From contig CAZITX010000002.1 in the NCBI GenBank assembly GCA_964542305.1, forward strand, positions 91,161 to 155,160: a stretch of 64,000 nt of DNA, written 5' to 3'. Made by a program: the position numbers and the translations under genes. The notes below the pieces were generated by a model. That model was not told the DNA's origin. It made no database searches and was given only the letters and a program-made list of their open reading frames with translations. Positions 8,678 to 17,997 of this stretch are shown here, piece after piece (position 1 is the first letter of the stretch; each line of letters begins with the position of its first letter). Source of the stretch: DMER64 sp964542305. GTDB lineage: Bacteria > Bacteroidota > Bacteroidia > Bacteroidales > UBA932.

Positions 8678-10224
8678 AGACCCAACAGCAACATAACAAT
8701 AACGGATATTCGCCCCGGGTAATCCCCGTATTTTACATAGAAAGTCAGGTCATCATTCAGGTTGATAATCCCTTTTATTGATGTAGGTTCCCACCATTGT
8801 GTCTGAACCAGGCGTTGTCCTTTCTGGTTGATAAGTGCAGAGATTCCCGTGTTGGCACTGTGTGCAATACTTCTTCTTGTTTCAATGGCGCGTAGTGAAG
8901 CATAACTGACATGTTGCCGGTAACCGGGTGTATTCCGCCACCATCCGTCATTTGTGATTACTGTCATAAAGTTGGCTCCGTTTTTAACATAACCGGTGAA
9001 AAATTCCCCGTAAATGGATTCATAACAGATTGCTACCCCGGTAGTCTCTCTGCCGTCAGTTCTGGAAAAAACCGTACGTTCTTTTTGTGTACCAAGAGTG
9101 CCTGTTGTCCCTCCCAGGTTAAGTGACAGTTTTTCTATAAACGGAAACAGATCTATGTATGGCATTTTCTCACTTCCCACTACCAGCTTTGACTTGTGAT
9201 ATATCTGTATGTTATCCGAAATATCCAATTGCAAAGCAGAATTGAAAACTTCGTACCACCTGTCCTGGTAGGGACGTGCAGAAGGTGTGGGTTTTTTGGA
9301 GGAAGCTTCGTAAAAACCAATGGTATTGGCTCCGAAGATAAAAGCAGTCCCGGGATACTCTTCAACCAATTGCTTGTATAGAACGACTGAGGGTGACGAA
9401 AAATAATTACCCAAAATGATCTCGTGAACACTCGTTTCAGGAGCAATTACATAACGGGTGGAAGCGTCCATCTGTGCACGGGCAAGAGTCAGGATCTTTT
9501 TATCCTGTTCTGCCTGGGGCATCGTACTGTATTTTTCCTTCCAGGGATCAATGTTTGGTTGAACAACCACGATCTCAACCGGTCTTACAGGCTCTTTGTA
9601 CGTATAAAATCTTATAATTGAAATTATTATGGGAGTAAAAACAATGACTGCCAACAATATGATTTTTCGTTTGGTAAAATTTTTTCTGAAAACGAAAAAA
9701 AGCCCCAGGTTGACTATCCATACCCACAAACTTCCTCCCAGCACTCCAGTAGCTTCATACCACTGGATCAGGCTTACGTTGGTTGCAAATCCGTTTCCAA
9801 GAACAAGCCAGGGAAATGAAATTTCTGCATCAAAATAGAAAAACTCCCATGAGACCCAAAGCATAGCAAGAAAGACGTATGCCAAAACATCGTTTTTCCC
9901 CTTTTGTAAAAACCATTTTTTGACCCTGCGGAAAACCGCAAAAACGACAAACATTTGAAACGCATTGCCCAAAACGGCAAAAATGCCGCCCATAAACGTG
10001 CTGTAACATACCCAAAACACAGTCAATGCATTCCAGATAACAAATGTCAGTGCATAATATTTCCAGCATCCTTTAGTTCTGTTCACGGTAAAAGCATGTT
10101 CCAGCCATAAAAGGGGAACAAAAGCGAATAAAAGGATAAGTCCGGTGTGTGGAAGGAGAAAAGGAATACTCAGCAAAATGCCCGATAATACGGACATTAC
10201 AAGATTCTTACGTACGGAATTCAT
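8635..10224 (-). CDS. lnt: Apolipoprotein N-acyltransferase
   Basis: Lnt adds the third acyl chain to the N-terminal Cys of lipoproteins at the inner membrane. The 529 residues show several N-terminal transmembrane segments and then a nitrilase-fold periplasmic domain. The catalytic triad is in place: Glu263 in APETSVHE, Lys344 in YHKSKLV and Cys400 in AICYESIYGE. A short hydrophobic helix lies at the C-terminus. The 3' end overlaps the convergent UbiD-family gene by 43 nt. The gene is divergent from the LysE-type gene, and a TAGATTTG element sits only 4 nt before its ATG. Confidence 0.93.
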   Translation of the reverse strand: MNSVRKNLVMSVLSGILLSIPFLLPHTGLILLFAFVPLLWLEHAFTVNRTKGCWKYYALTFVIWNALTVFWVCYSTFMGGIFAVLGNAFQMFVVFAVFRRVKKWFLQKGKNDVLAYVFLAMLWVSWEFFYFDAEISFPWLVLGNGFATNVSLIQWYEATGVLGGSLWVWIVNLGLFFVFRKNFTKRKIILLAVIVFTPIIISIIRFYTYKEPVRPVEIVVVQPNIDPWKEKYSTMPQAEQDKKILTLARAQMDASTRYVIAPETSVHEIILGNYFSSPSVVLYKQLVEEYPGTAFIFGANTIGFYEASSKKPTPSARPYQDRWYEVFNSALQLDISDNIQIYHKSKLVVGSEKMPYIDLFPFIEKLSLNLGGTTGTLGTQKERTVFSRTDGRETTGVAICYESIYGEFFTGYVKNGANFMTVITNDGWWRNTPGYRQHVSYASLRAIETRRSIAHSANTGISALINQKGQRLVQTQWWEPTSIKGIINLNDDLTFYVKYGDYPGRISVIVMLLLGLYSLICALPFRKNG

Positions 10225-10228
10225 AAGA

Positions 10229-10236
10229 CAAATCTA
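10229..10236 (-). promoter_or_regulatory. -7 promoter element TAGATTTG for lnt
   Basis: Read on the minus strand, TAGATTTG fits the TAnnTTTG consensus. It ends 4 nt before the lnt ATG at 10224-10222, so transcription would start at or within the first codons. No clear -33 TTTG lies at 19-21 nt. Confidence 0.45.
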
Positions 10237-10265
10237 CAAATTATTATTAAATAACTGATTTTTTA

Positions 10266-10273
10266 TAACTTTG
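10266..10273 (+). promoter_or_regulatory. -7 promoter element TAACTTTG for the LysE-type gene
   Basis: TAACTTTG fits the TAnnTTTG consensus exactly. Only 6 nt (CGCGCC) separate it from the ATG at 10280, which leaves essentially no room for a leader. Confidence 0.55.
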
Positions 10274-10279
10274 CGCGCC

Positions 10280-10933
10280 ATGAATGATTTTCCCCTGAAT
10301 TTATTAATGGGCATGATCGCCGGTTTTTCAGTTTCCGTCCCCCTGGGTCCCGGTGGTTTGTTTTGCATTCAAAGGACGCTTAGTAAAGGTCCCCGGTCCG
10401 GTTTGGTGGCCGGTCTTGGGGCAGCCACGTCTGATGTCATTTTTGCTTCCCTTGCCATTTTGAGTCTGTCATTCATAAGGACCCTGATTGAAAACAACAA
10501 GAACTTACTTTTTCTAATAAGCGGAATGGCCCTGATGATCATAGGGCTGGCCATTTTTTCCTCTAATCCCGTCAAACAATTGCGTCAGAACCGGGAATCA
10601 AAAAAACGCTGGGAAGATTACCTAACCGGCTTCATAATGTCAATAACCAATCCCGGGGGTCTTTTTCTGATTATTGGCGTTTTTGCTTTTCTGGGTACAA
10701 GTGTTGACCGGAGTTCCGGATCTTTCATCATTTCAGCCATTCTGCTGGGTGTCTTTTCAGGCGCTTCTTTATGGTGGTTCCTGTTAAGTACTTTTGTGAA
10801 TCTGTTCAGAAAAAGATTCAGGCTCAGGCAATTGTGGAATATCAACCGGGTTGCGGGCTTAGGTATAATGGTCTTGGGTATCCTGGCGGCAGCCAAAGGA
10901 TTGTCAAATTTACTCCGTATCTTAATTCATTAA
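10280..10933 (+). CDS. LysE-family exporter
   Basis: This 217-residue integral membrane protein has about six hydrophobic segments and the LysE/RhtB signature near the N-terminus (FSVSVPLGPGGLFCIQRTLSKGPRSGL). The pattern continues with AATSDVIF and TNPGGLFLI. Family members export amino acids or related small molecules from the cytosol; the substrate here cannot be told. The frame extends to a TTG at 10271, but ATG 10280 is the sensible start. It is divergent from lnt across a 55-nt gap that contains a -7 element for each gene. Confidence 0.85.
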   Translation: MNDFPLNLLMGMIAGFSVSVPLGPGGLFCIQRTLSKGPRSGLVAGLGAATSDVIFASLAILSLSFIRTLIENNKNLLFLISGMALMIIGLAIFSSNPVKQLRQNRESKKRWEDYLTGFIMSITNPGGLFLIIGVFAFLGTSVDRSSGSFIISAILLGVFSGASLWWFLLSTFVNLFRKRFRLRQLWNINRVAGLGIMVLGILAAAKGLSNLLRILIH

Positions 10934-10941
10934 TTTTTACT

Positions 10942-10949
10942 TATCTTTG
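10942..10949 (+). promoter_or_regulatory. -7 promoter element TATCTTTG for ssrA
   Basis: TATCTTTG matches TAnnTTTG and lies 15 nt before the inferred 5' end of mature tmRNA, which leaves a short 5' extension for processing. Confidence 0.6.
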
Positions 10950-10964
10950 CGATATACTTACAAT

Positions 10965-11361
10965 GGGGATGTTTTGGTTTTGACAGCAGACGACATTGGG
11001 AAGTAAGCACGTGGAGCTTCGTGTCCCGGCTCCCAAATCTCAGGACTCAAGCCATAACTGGCAACAACAATTACGCACTCGCTGCCTGATCGGTTATAAA
11101 CTGATCACTTAATCAACCCGGGCAAGGCCCGGAATGACGAGTATCCCGCCGGAATTTTCGCCTTTTGGGTTTCGGCAAACGGGGTATCATTTACAAAGGG
11201 CTGGTTGTAAAGAAGCTCCGGCTTTGCGGTAAGATTTAGGAGATAAGGTATTGATGGCCTGTCTGCAGGCAGTCATTTTCCCGACAATCAATTGCAGACT
11301 AAACGTGTAGAAAGCTTTTTGATGCGCTGTTTGGACGGCGGTTCGAATCCGCCCATCTCCA
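10965..11361 (+). ncRNA. ssrA: Transfer-messenger RNA (tmRNA)
   Basis: tmRNA rescues stalled ribosomes by acting first as tRNA-Ala and then as mRNA for a degradation tag. The 5' GGGGATG pairs with 3' CATCTCC (one G-U pair) to form the acceptor stem. The 3' T-arm contains GGTTCGAATCC. The tag frame at 11060-11089 reads GNNNYALAA followed by TGA, close to the GENNYALAA/GETNYALAA tags known from Bacteroidales. CCA is not encoded after the discriminator A (CACTTCG follows), so the tail must be added by nucleotidyltransferase. The ends are inferred from the pairing. Confidence 0.95.
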
Positions 11362-11394
11362 CTTCGTTTTAACGGTTATAATTAACAGGCTGCC

Positions 11395-12330
11395 ATGAAG
11401 AAAATACATTTCATTTTATTGGCTTTGATCCTGACCGGTTGTATCAATAATTCCTGGTGGGAGCCCCGTACCATTATTACTTATGATGCTCAAGACAACA
11501 CCCGGGGCAGGTTCCAGTTCATATACGATGAACAGGGAAATAAGTTCACCGAAACCGGAGATCTTTGGGACAAGGAGACCCAAACCTGGCAAAGGGAATA
11601 CAGAATCTCCTACTCTTACGATATTTACGGCATACGTACGGGATCTCTCAAAGAAAAAAGAAATCACAACACCGGAAAATGGATACCCGATGCACGCGTT
11701 ATCTGTGAATACAAACCGGACACCCCTCACCTGCTCAAAGAAACACATCAGACCTGTCGACCTGATGACGGTCTGTGGGAAGACACATACAAAGATCACT
11801 ATATCCGGGATGAACAGAACCGGCTTCTTTACGTTGTACGCGAAAAATGGAATAACGGAGAGATAGAAAGGGACATCACCCTGGGGGGGAAGTTCACAAT
11901 CAAGGCACGGCTGAATACAGCCGATGTGGGCTGGGAAAATTTTATCCGGGATTCTTTTCTCTATGATGAAGACGGGAAGAGACTTGGAGGAATGGTGGAC
12001 TTCTGGAATAAAACCACACTTGAATGGGATCCTGTTTTCCAATATACTTATTCATATGATAAAAAAGGCAATGTAATAAGTGAAACAGAGAAGAAAAGGG
12101 ATCAGGAAACGGGGACCTGGCAGGAAGCCGGCAAATACATCTACACTTACGATGATCACAACAACGCAGTTGAATCCCGCTATATTCCCGCCCAGGACGA
12201 TCTGCTGACAGAGCATTTCCTGATTTTCTATTACAACAACATGAAATCTTCGGTAGGGTATTACCTGGGAGATACCGGAATGTTCCCCGGCGTCAGAGGC
12301 ATTGCAGAATATTTCAGATTAAAAAGATGA
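11395..12330 (+). CDS. Lipoprotein with repeated YD/W-rich motifs
   Basis: The 311-residue protein has a lipobox (LILTGC, Cys16) and should be anchored in a membrane after Lnt processing. The mature part is built from imperfect repeats of about 40 residues with the pattern Y-x-YD-x-x-GN, then an E/K-rich stretch, then T-x-x-W. Examples are IYDEQGNKFTE..ETQTWQ and YSYDKKGNVISE..ETGTWQ. This resembles the YD repeats of Rhs-like and T9SS-era Bacteroidota proteins, but no toxin core is present. Its function is unknown. It lies 33 nt after tmRNA, and its stop overlaps the start of the AddB-like gene (ATGA). Confidence 0.7.
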   Translation: MKKIHFILLALILTGCINNSWWEPRTIITYDAQDNTRGRFQFIYDEQGNKFTETGDLWDKETQTWQREYRISYSYDIYGIRTGSLKEKRNHNTGKWIPDARVICEYKPDTPHLLKETHQTCRPDDGLWEDTYKDHYIRDEQNRLLYVVREKWNNGEIERDITLGGKFTIKARLNTADVGWENFIRDSFLYDEDGKRLGGMVDFWNKTTLEWDPVFQYTYSYDKKGNVISETEKKRDQETGTWQEAGKYIYTYDDHNNAVESRYIPAQDDLLTEHFLIFYYNNMKSSVGYYLGDTGMFPGVRGIAEYFRLKR

Positions 12331-15083
12331 GCCGGATTTCATTCCTGAATTCCGTCGCCCGATCACTATATCAACAATTTGGAGAGCACATTGCTGATTG
12401 CTGCCTGGTATTTCCGGGTCGTAGAGCAGGACTGTTTTTTCAAAAAGAACTTTCCCGTTACTTAAAAAGAGAGATCTGGATGCCCCGGACGTTGGTTATC
12501 AATCAGCTGACAGAAGAAATTACCGGAGAAAAGGCAACCGACCACTTGATCCTGCTGACTGAATTGTTCCGGGTCTACAGATCGCTGACCGGGAAAGAAG
12601 ACAGTCTCAAGGAATTCTACACACTGGGGAATGTTATCATTCGTGATTTTGACCAAGCCGACAAATATATGCTGGACCCCGCACAGTTGTTTCAAAATGT
12701 TCGGGATTTAAAACGTATTAGCGTGGATTTCAGCTTTCTAAACGCCGAACAACAGGAAGTGATAAAATCTTTTTGGTCCTCGTTTCAGGCACAGCCGGAC
12801 CACAAACTGAACCTTCATTTCATAACCTTATGGGAAAACCTTCTCTCCCTTTATCTGGCATTCAATAGTAGTTTAAGAGAAAAAGGTTATGCATATGAAG
12901 GAATGATATACAGGCAAATGGCCAACCGTTTGAAAGATCCTGATGAACTTGATTTTCTTAATAAATATTCAGGTTTTGCATTCATTGGATTCAACGCGTT
13001 GAACACCTGTGAAAAAGAATTATTCCGTTATTTGAAAGGCAAGAACAAGGGACTATTCTACTGGGATTATGATCCGTATTATATAGATAATCCCATTCAG
13101 GAAGCCGGAATGTTCCTGCGTGAAAACATCAGGGAATTCCCTCCGGCAGACGGATATGTAAAAAACATATCTCCACTGCGCGACCCAAGGAACATCCATG
13201 TGATCCCCACTCCTTCCTATGTATTACAGGCCAAAATCGTACCTCAACTCCTGGAAAAACACCATCTGCCATACAATACCAATACAGCCGTTGTGCTGGC
13301 CGATGAAACCCTTTTATTGCAACTATTATACGGTCTGGGCTATTACACATCTCCTGAACAGGAGATCAATGTCACTATGGGTTTCCCTCTTCGTCAGACA
13401 GCTCTTTTTTCACTGATCGACTCCCTTCTTCGCTATTACAACAATACGAAAACTGCAAGGGATTTCAGACCTGTGGAAATGCACCCTTACGTCAGGACTT
13501 TGGATCTTGCCCATACGTTGAGAAATGTTCCCGTTAACACCCCGGATTTGTACAACCTGTTATTGTCCATACTGGAAAAGATTGATCTTACCGGGTCTTT
13601 ATCAGAGGGTGACCCCATGATCATTCCCATAGTACGGGAAACAAGAAAACAACTGAACAAACTTTATCTGGCCGTGACACAATCCGGTATGGAAATCCAT
13701 CCTGAAGTTTTTTCCAAACTGTTTAAACAGCATCTTTCTCTTGCCAGTATACCTTTCAGCGGAGAACCACTAACAGGGCTCCAGGTCATGGGTATTCTGG
13801 AAACGCGTTGCCTGGACTTTGAGAATCTGATTATTGTATCTGCACAGGAAAATATCCTGCCAAAAACCTACAGGGACAACTCCCTGATCCCGTATAATAT
13901 CCGTAAGGCATTCGGGTTACCTGCAGCTGAACAGCACACGGCCATTCAGGCCTATTATTTTTACCGTCTGATACAGCGCTCATCGAATGTATTCCTTATA
14001 TGGAACAGCAATCCGGAGGGTCCGTCCAAGGGAGAATTGAGCCGTTTCATTCGCCAGATTAGCTATGAACTTCCCGATTCTCATGTTGTAACAACGCCCG
14101 TTACCATACAGCATTCCATTCCTGAAATCAAACCTATCTCTGTTTCTAAAACCGGAACTGTCAAAGAATTTTTGGAACGTTACCTGGATCCCGATTCCGG
14201 TCAATGTTTAAGTCCTTCGGCTCTTCAAACATATATTCGCTGTCCGCTCAGTTTCTATTTTAAGAATATATTGTTATTAAAAGAGCCTCTCGAATTATCG
14301 GATCAAGCGGATCCCCTTCACCTGGGGAATATGGTCCACAGGACCCTTGAACATCTATACAAACCGTTCCTGGGCAAAACACTCTCCGGTAAAAAAGTTT
14401 TACAACTCATTGAACCTCGTGCGGTTTTCCGTAAAACTGTTTCGCGTATAGCCAATGACTACCTTATTGAAAAATACGGAAATGATAGTTCACGTGAAAC
14501 CGGAAAATGGATTTTGCTGTCAGAAGTGGCCACCCTTTACGTGGAACGATTCATAAAATACGATGCACACCGGGCTCCTTTGGTTGTTGCGGCCGTCGAA
14601 AAAATGTTCAGAAGAAGGTATAACAATGTAAATATCAAAGGGATCATTGACCGGGTTGACAGCAGTGAAGGGCAAGTACATGTTATTGATTATAAAACAG
14701 GAACAGAAAAAAATGCCTTTTCAAAAATGGAAGATCTTTTTGATCCTGCATTGACTGTAAAAAACAAGGACGCATTCCAAATCCTGTGCTATGCTTTTTT
14801 ACAACAAACACTGACAGAAAATAACACCTATCCGATTCCTTTATTGTTTTACCTGAATGCTGTTTTCTCTGATAAACCGCAGGGTTATATCCTCTTTAAC
14901 AAAAAAGAGCTTAATGATCCCCGGGTTTTTCCGGCTTTGAAAACAGACTTTCTGAACCACTTGGACTGCCTGTTGGAAGAAATGTTTAATTTTACCATTC
15001 CGTTCAGACAAACGGATGAATTGGACAATTGTTTACATTGTCCTTATATATCAATATGTCAAAGAGAAAAATACAATGACTAA
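12327..15083 (+). CDS. AddB-like PD-(D/E)XK nuclease with four-cysteine Fe-S motif
   Basis: AddB works with AddA as the helicase-nuclease that processes double-strand breaks for recombination. The 918 residues begin with FPGRRAGLFFQKEL, in the place of a Walker A motif. The C-terminal nuclease motif is IDYKTG (Asp788, Lys790). Cys639 in IRCPLSFYFKN plus Cys902, Cys905 and Cys911 reproduce the +3/+6 spacing of the AddB Fe-S cluster. It is translationally coupled to the lipoprotein upstream and overlaps the HD-domain gene downstream by 8 nt. No AddA gene is adjacent, although a partner is expected elsewhere in the genome. Confidence 0.85.
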   Translation: MSRISFLNSVARSLYQQFGEHIADCCLVFPGRRAGLFFQKELSRYLKREIWMPRTLVINQLTEEITGEKATDHLILLTELFRVYRSLTGKEDSLKEFYTLGNVIIRDFDQADKYMLDPAQLFQNVRDLKRISVDFSFLNAEQQEVIKSFWSSFQAQPDHKLNLHFITLWENLLSLYLAFNSSLREKGYAYEGMIYRQMANRLKDPDELDFLNKYSGFAFIGFNALNTCEKELFRYLKGKNKGLFYWDYDPYYIDNPIQEAGMFLRENIREFPPADGYVKNISPLRDPRNIHVIPTPSYVLQAKIVPQLLEKHHLPYNTNTAVVLADETLLLQLLYGLGYYTSPEQEINVTMGFPLRQTALFSLIDSLLRYYNNTKTARDFRPVEMHPYVRTLDLAHTLRNVPVNTPDLYNLLLSILEKIDLTGSLSEGDPMIIPIVRETRKQLNKLYLAVTQSGMEIHPEVFSKLFKQHLSLASIPFSGEPLTGLQVMGILETRCLDFENLIIVSAQENILPKTYRDNSLIPYNIRKAFGLPAAEQHTAIQAYYFYRLIQRSSNVFLIWNSNPEGPSKGELSRFIRQISYELPDSHVVTTPVTIQHSIPEIKPISVSKTGTVKEFLERYLDPDSGQCLSPSALQTYIRCPLSFYFKNILLLKEPLELSDQADPLHLGNMVHRTLEHLYKPFLGKTLSGKKVLQLIEPRAVFRKTVSRIANDYLIEKYGNDSSRETGKWILLSEVATLYVERFIKYDAHRAPLVVAAVEKMFRRRYNNVNIKGIIDRVDSSEGQVHVIDYKTGTEKNAFSKMEDLFDPALTVKNKDAFQILCYAFLQQTLTENNTYPIPLLFYLNAVFSDKPQGYILFNKKELNDPRVFPALKTDFLNHLDCLLEEMFNFTIPFRQTDELDNCLHCPYISICQREKYND

Positions 15084-17109
15084 GAAAGAAAAGGAAAAAG
15101 TGATAATACCCCTGCTCTTTGTGTTAGCAGCCGCTCTTATGGTTTTCTCTTTGCCCCGGGAAGGCCAATTCAAATACCAGTATCAGAAAGGAAGTCCGTG
15201 GATGTATGAAAATCTGGATGCCACATTTGATTTCCCGATCTTGAAAACGGACGAAGAATTACGGCTGGAAAGGGGAAAATTAGCTGAAAGCTTTACACCT
15301 TACTTTGTATTAAGACCCGACATTGAAGCAGAACAACTTCGTGCTTTTACATCCGAAGCCACCCTGGCAGGGCTTTCCGATGAACTTCAGAGTAAATTGC
15401 TGTCCTTTTTTAAAAATATATACAGCCGGGGTATCATGGATCAGGCCGGGTACGATGAGCTTAAACCGGAAACAGGGCTAGTTGTAGTACAGGGGAAGAT
15501 GGCTGATAAAAAAGCCCATACCGAAGTTTTTTCTACAGGTACTGCTTATCAGGTTTTTTTAACAAATCTGGAATCACTTACCCGGCAGGAACGGAACGAG
15601 ATATCTAATGCCAACGTTGATTTTTCTGTATTTTTTGTACCCAACCTGATATACGATGAAGGCACCACCTTTGCCGTCCAGTCCAGCAGTCTCCAGGACA
15701 TTTCGCTCACAAAGGGAATAGTACATACCGGACAACGAATTGTCAGCAAGGGAGAAGTAGTTACCGGCACAACAGAACAAATCCTGAATTCGCTTCGTGC
15801 GGAATACAATTCAAAGATCGGCTTTTCCGGGAACCTGTTGCTGCTTATAACAGGACAAACCCTAATGATAGTCCTTCTTGTTTTTATAACCTTCATTCTT
15901 TTGGAAGCCATTCGTCCCGGGATGTTGAGAAAAATTCCCGAACTGGTTTTCACACTCTTTCTTTTTGTTTTGGTAGTTGCCGGGGCTTCCTTTGCATGGA
16001 AAATTGAACCTATGGCCCTGTACCTCTTGCCTTTTCCTGTGATCGTACTCTTTTTGGACTCTTTTTTCCCTACAAAACTTTCGCTGCCCCTTTACATGCT
16101 GTTCCTTTTACCGCTGGCTGTTGTAACTGACAGCTACCAGCCGGTTCTAATAAATATTGTTGTGGGCGGTGTTGCGGTATATGTATTCCGTCATTGGGGA
16201 AGAGGCTGGCAACAATTCCTGTCCGCGCTTCTTGTCTTTATCACATACCTGACAATAGATTTGGCATTTCATCTCATTTCAGAAGGATCATTCACCAATT
16301 TAAACGGTGTGGTATTCAGAAATTACGGAATAGCATCCATACTGGTGATAGCCTCCTATCCCCTGGTGTTCTTATTTGAGAAGATTTTCGGTTTTGTATC
16401 TCTTTCACGCCTGCGTGATCTTGCCGATACAGGGAATAAAGCGCTTCGGGAATTGTCTGAAAAAGCCCCTGGGACCATGCAACACTCATTGCAGGTGGCA
16501 AATCTTGCCGAGACGGCTGCCAGAACCATCGGGGCTAATGCCCTTTTGTGCCGTGTGGGAGCCCTTTATCACGATATCGGGAAGATCAACAATCCCCAGT
16601 ATTTTGCTGAAAACCAGACTGCCAGTTTCAATCCTCATTCCCTGCTTGATCCGCGGGAAAGTGCCCGGATAGTGATTCAGCATGTGGAGGACGGAAAAAC
16701 CCTGGCAAAAAAATACGGACTCCCGTCACTGGTCGTTGATTTTATTGAAACACACCACGGCAGAACCCGTACCGAGTATTTTTACAATACCTGGTGCAAC
16801 GAAGGAGGAGATCCTGCAAATGTGGAAGATTTTTCCTACGAAGGCCAATTACCTGTAACACCGGAGCATGTCATTGTAATGTTGGCCGATGCCGTGGAAG
16901 CCGCTTGCAGAAGCTTAAAGGATTATACCCCGGAAAGCATCTCGGAAATGGTAGAAAAAATGGTAACACAACGTATCTCAGGCGATCAATTGCACCATGC
17001 GGACATCACCTACAGGAATCTCAGACGGATCCGGGAAACGCTGAAAGTACAGATCCAGGAAATGTATCACACCCGTATTACTTACCCTAAAAGAAAAAGA
17101 TTAAAATAA
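15076..17109 (+). CDS. 7TM-HD family phosphohydrolase (PgpH-like)
   Basis: The 677-residue protein has an N-terminal transmembrane helix, an extracytoplasmic domain (about 40-260), a block of seven hydrophobic segments (about 265-450) and a cytosolic HD domain. The HD domain shows MQHSLQVANLAE, His499-Asp500 in HDIGK and the ETHHGRT motif. This is the layout of PgpH/YqfF proteins, which hydrolyse c-di-AMP in Firmicutes; the same role here is inference. ATG 15076 is chosen over an upstream open frame because it gives a short polar N-terminus before the first helix and overlaps the previous stop by 8 nt. It overlaps menA convergently by 9 nt. Confidence 0.88.
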   Translation: MTKKEKEKVIIPLLFVLAAALMVFSLPREGQFKYQYQKGSPWMYENLDATFDFPILKTDEELRLERGKLAESFTPYFVLRPDIEAEQLRAFTSEATLAGLSDELQSKLLSFFKNIYSRGIMDQAGYDELKPETGLVVVQGKMADKKAHTEVFSTGTAYQVFLTNLESLTRQERNEISNANVDFSVFFVPNLIYDEGTTFAVQSSSLQDISLTKGIVHTGQRIVSKGEVVTGTTEQILNSLRAEYNSKIGFSGNLLLLITGQTLMIVLLVFITFILLEAIRPGMLRKIPELVFTLFLFVLVVAGASFAWKIEPMALYLLPFPVIVLFLDSFFPTKLSLPLYMLFLLPLAVVTDSYQPVLINIVVGGVAVYVFRHWGRGWQQFLSALLVFITYLTIDLAFHLISEGSFTNLNGVVFRNYGIASILVIASYPLVFLFEKIFGFVSLSRLRDLADTGNKALRELSEKAPGTMQHSLQVANLAETAARTIGANALLCRVGALYHDIGKINNPQYFAENQTASFNPHSLLDPRESARIVIQHVEDGKTLAKKYGLPSLVVDFIETHHGRTRTEYFYNTWCNEGGDPANVEDFSYEGQLPVTPEHVIVMLADAVEAACRSLKDYTPESISEMVEKMVTQRISGDQLHHADITYRNLRRIRETLKVQIQEMYHTRITYPKRKRLK

Positions 17110-17991
17110 GGAAACCGCATATACCAGGATTCCCGCTATCAGGATTTTCAAGGCCTTGTCGAGCCCTGCTCCTTCATTGTTTCTGACCCAAATAAGATGT
17201 ACAACAAAAAACGGAAATGAGATCAAATAAAGAAGTGACCCCCACTCCCAAAGACTCGAAAAGACTATAGATAAGGTCATTGACAAAATGATCAGAAATC
17301 CCTGATATACCTTTGCCGGCAGCGTAGATCCCGTTTTGAACATTCCTGACAATACAATAGCAAAAGTGTTTTTATCAAATTGTTTGTCATTTTCAAAGTC
17401 CCTTATATTGTTGACATTTAGTACGGCTGTTGCAAGCAGCCCTACAGTTGTGGCGACTAACAAGATTTCAGGATCCGGGGATCCGGTATATATATAATAA
17501 CTGCCGCCAACCCCAGCCATACCAAAAAACAAAAAAACGGAAACATCTCCCAGTCCACGGTATCCGTAAGGTTTTTTACCGGTAGAATACAAAACGGAAG
17601 CCGTCAGGGCCAAGGCCCCCAAAGCAAGAAAGAGAAGCGGAATAAAACCTGTAAAAGTGCCAAAAGCCAAATAAATCAATACCAGTCCCGAGATCGCTGT
17701 AAGCACAAGTGTAACCACAATTGCCCTGATAAGTTGTTTTTCAGTTAGTTTCCCGCTTTGCAGACTTAAAGCTTTCCGTCCCGGCTGTTGGCGATCCGTT
17801 CCTTGTTTCCAATCGCCCAACTCATTGGACAGGTTTGACAGAATCTGAAGCAATACCGCCGTCAGCAAAAGGAAAATGAAAAGAGTCCATGCAAAATTGC
17901 CGGTTTGTCTGGCAAGGAAAGTCCCTGCCAAAATCGACGAAACGGATAAAGGGAGCGTGCGCGGTCTGGTACTTTGCAGTAAAGGCCACAT
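17101..17991 (-). CDS. menA: 1,4-dihydroxy-2-naphthoate polyprenyltransferase
   Basis: MenA prenylates 1,4-dihydroxy-2-naphthoate at the inner membrane to make demethylmenaquinone. The 296 residues contain the UbiA-family Asp motifs (NLSNELGDWKQGTD and NNIRDFENDKQFDKNTFA) and eight or nine hydrophobic segments. It starts 6 nt after the LytTR regulator ends, so it is probably the third gene of a minus-strand operon with the two-component pair. Other men genes are not in the window. Confidence 0.93.
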   Translation of the reverse strand: MWPLLQSTRPRTLPLSVSSILAGTFLARQTGNFAWTLFIFLLLTAVLLQILSNLSNELGDWKQGTDRQQPGRKALSLQSGKLTEKQLIRAIVVTLVLTAISGLVLIYLAFGTFTGFIPLLFLALGALALTASVLYSTGKKPYGYRGLGDVSVFLFFGMAGVGGSYYIYTGSPDPEILLVATTVGLLATAVLNVNNIRDFENDKQFDKNTFAIVLSGMFKTGSTLPAKVYQGFLIILSMTLSIVFSSLWEWGSLLYLISFPFFVVHLIWVRNNEGAGLDKALKILIAGILVYAVSLF

Positions 17992-17997
17992 TCCGGT

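Noticed and set aside
11416..12042. 208-codon open frame on the minus strand opposite the repeat lipoprotein
   Set aside because: The plus-strand frame has a lipobox and regular repeats; the antisense frame has neither.
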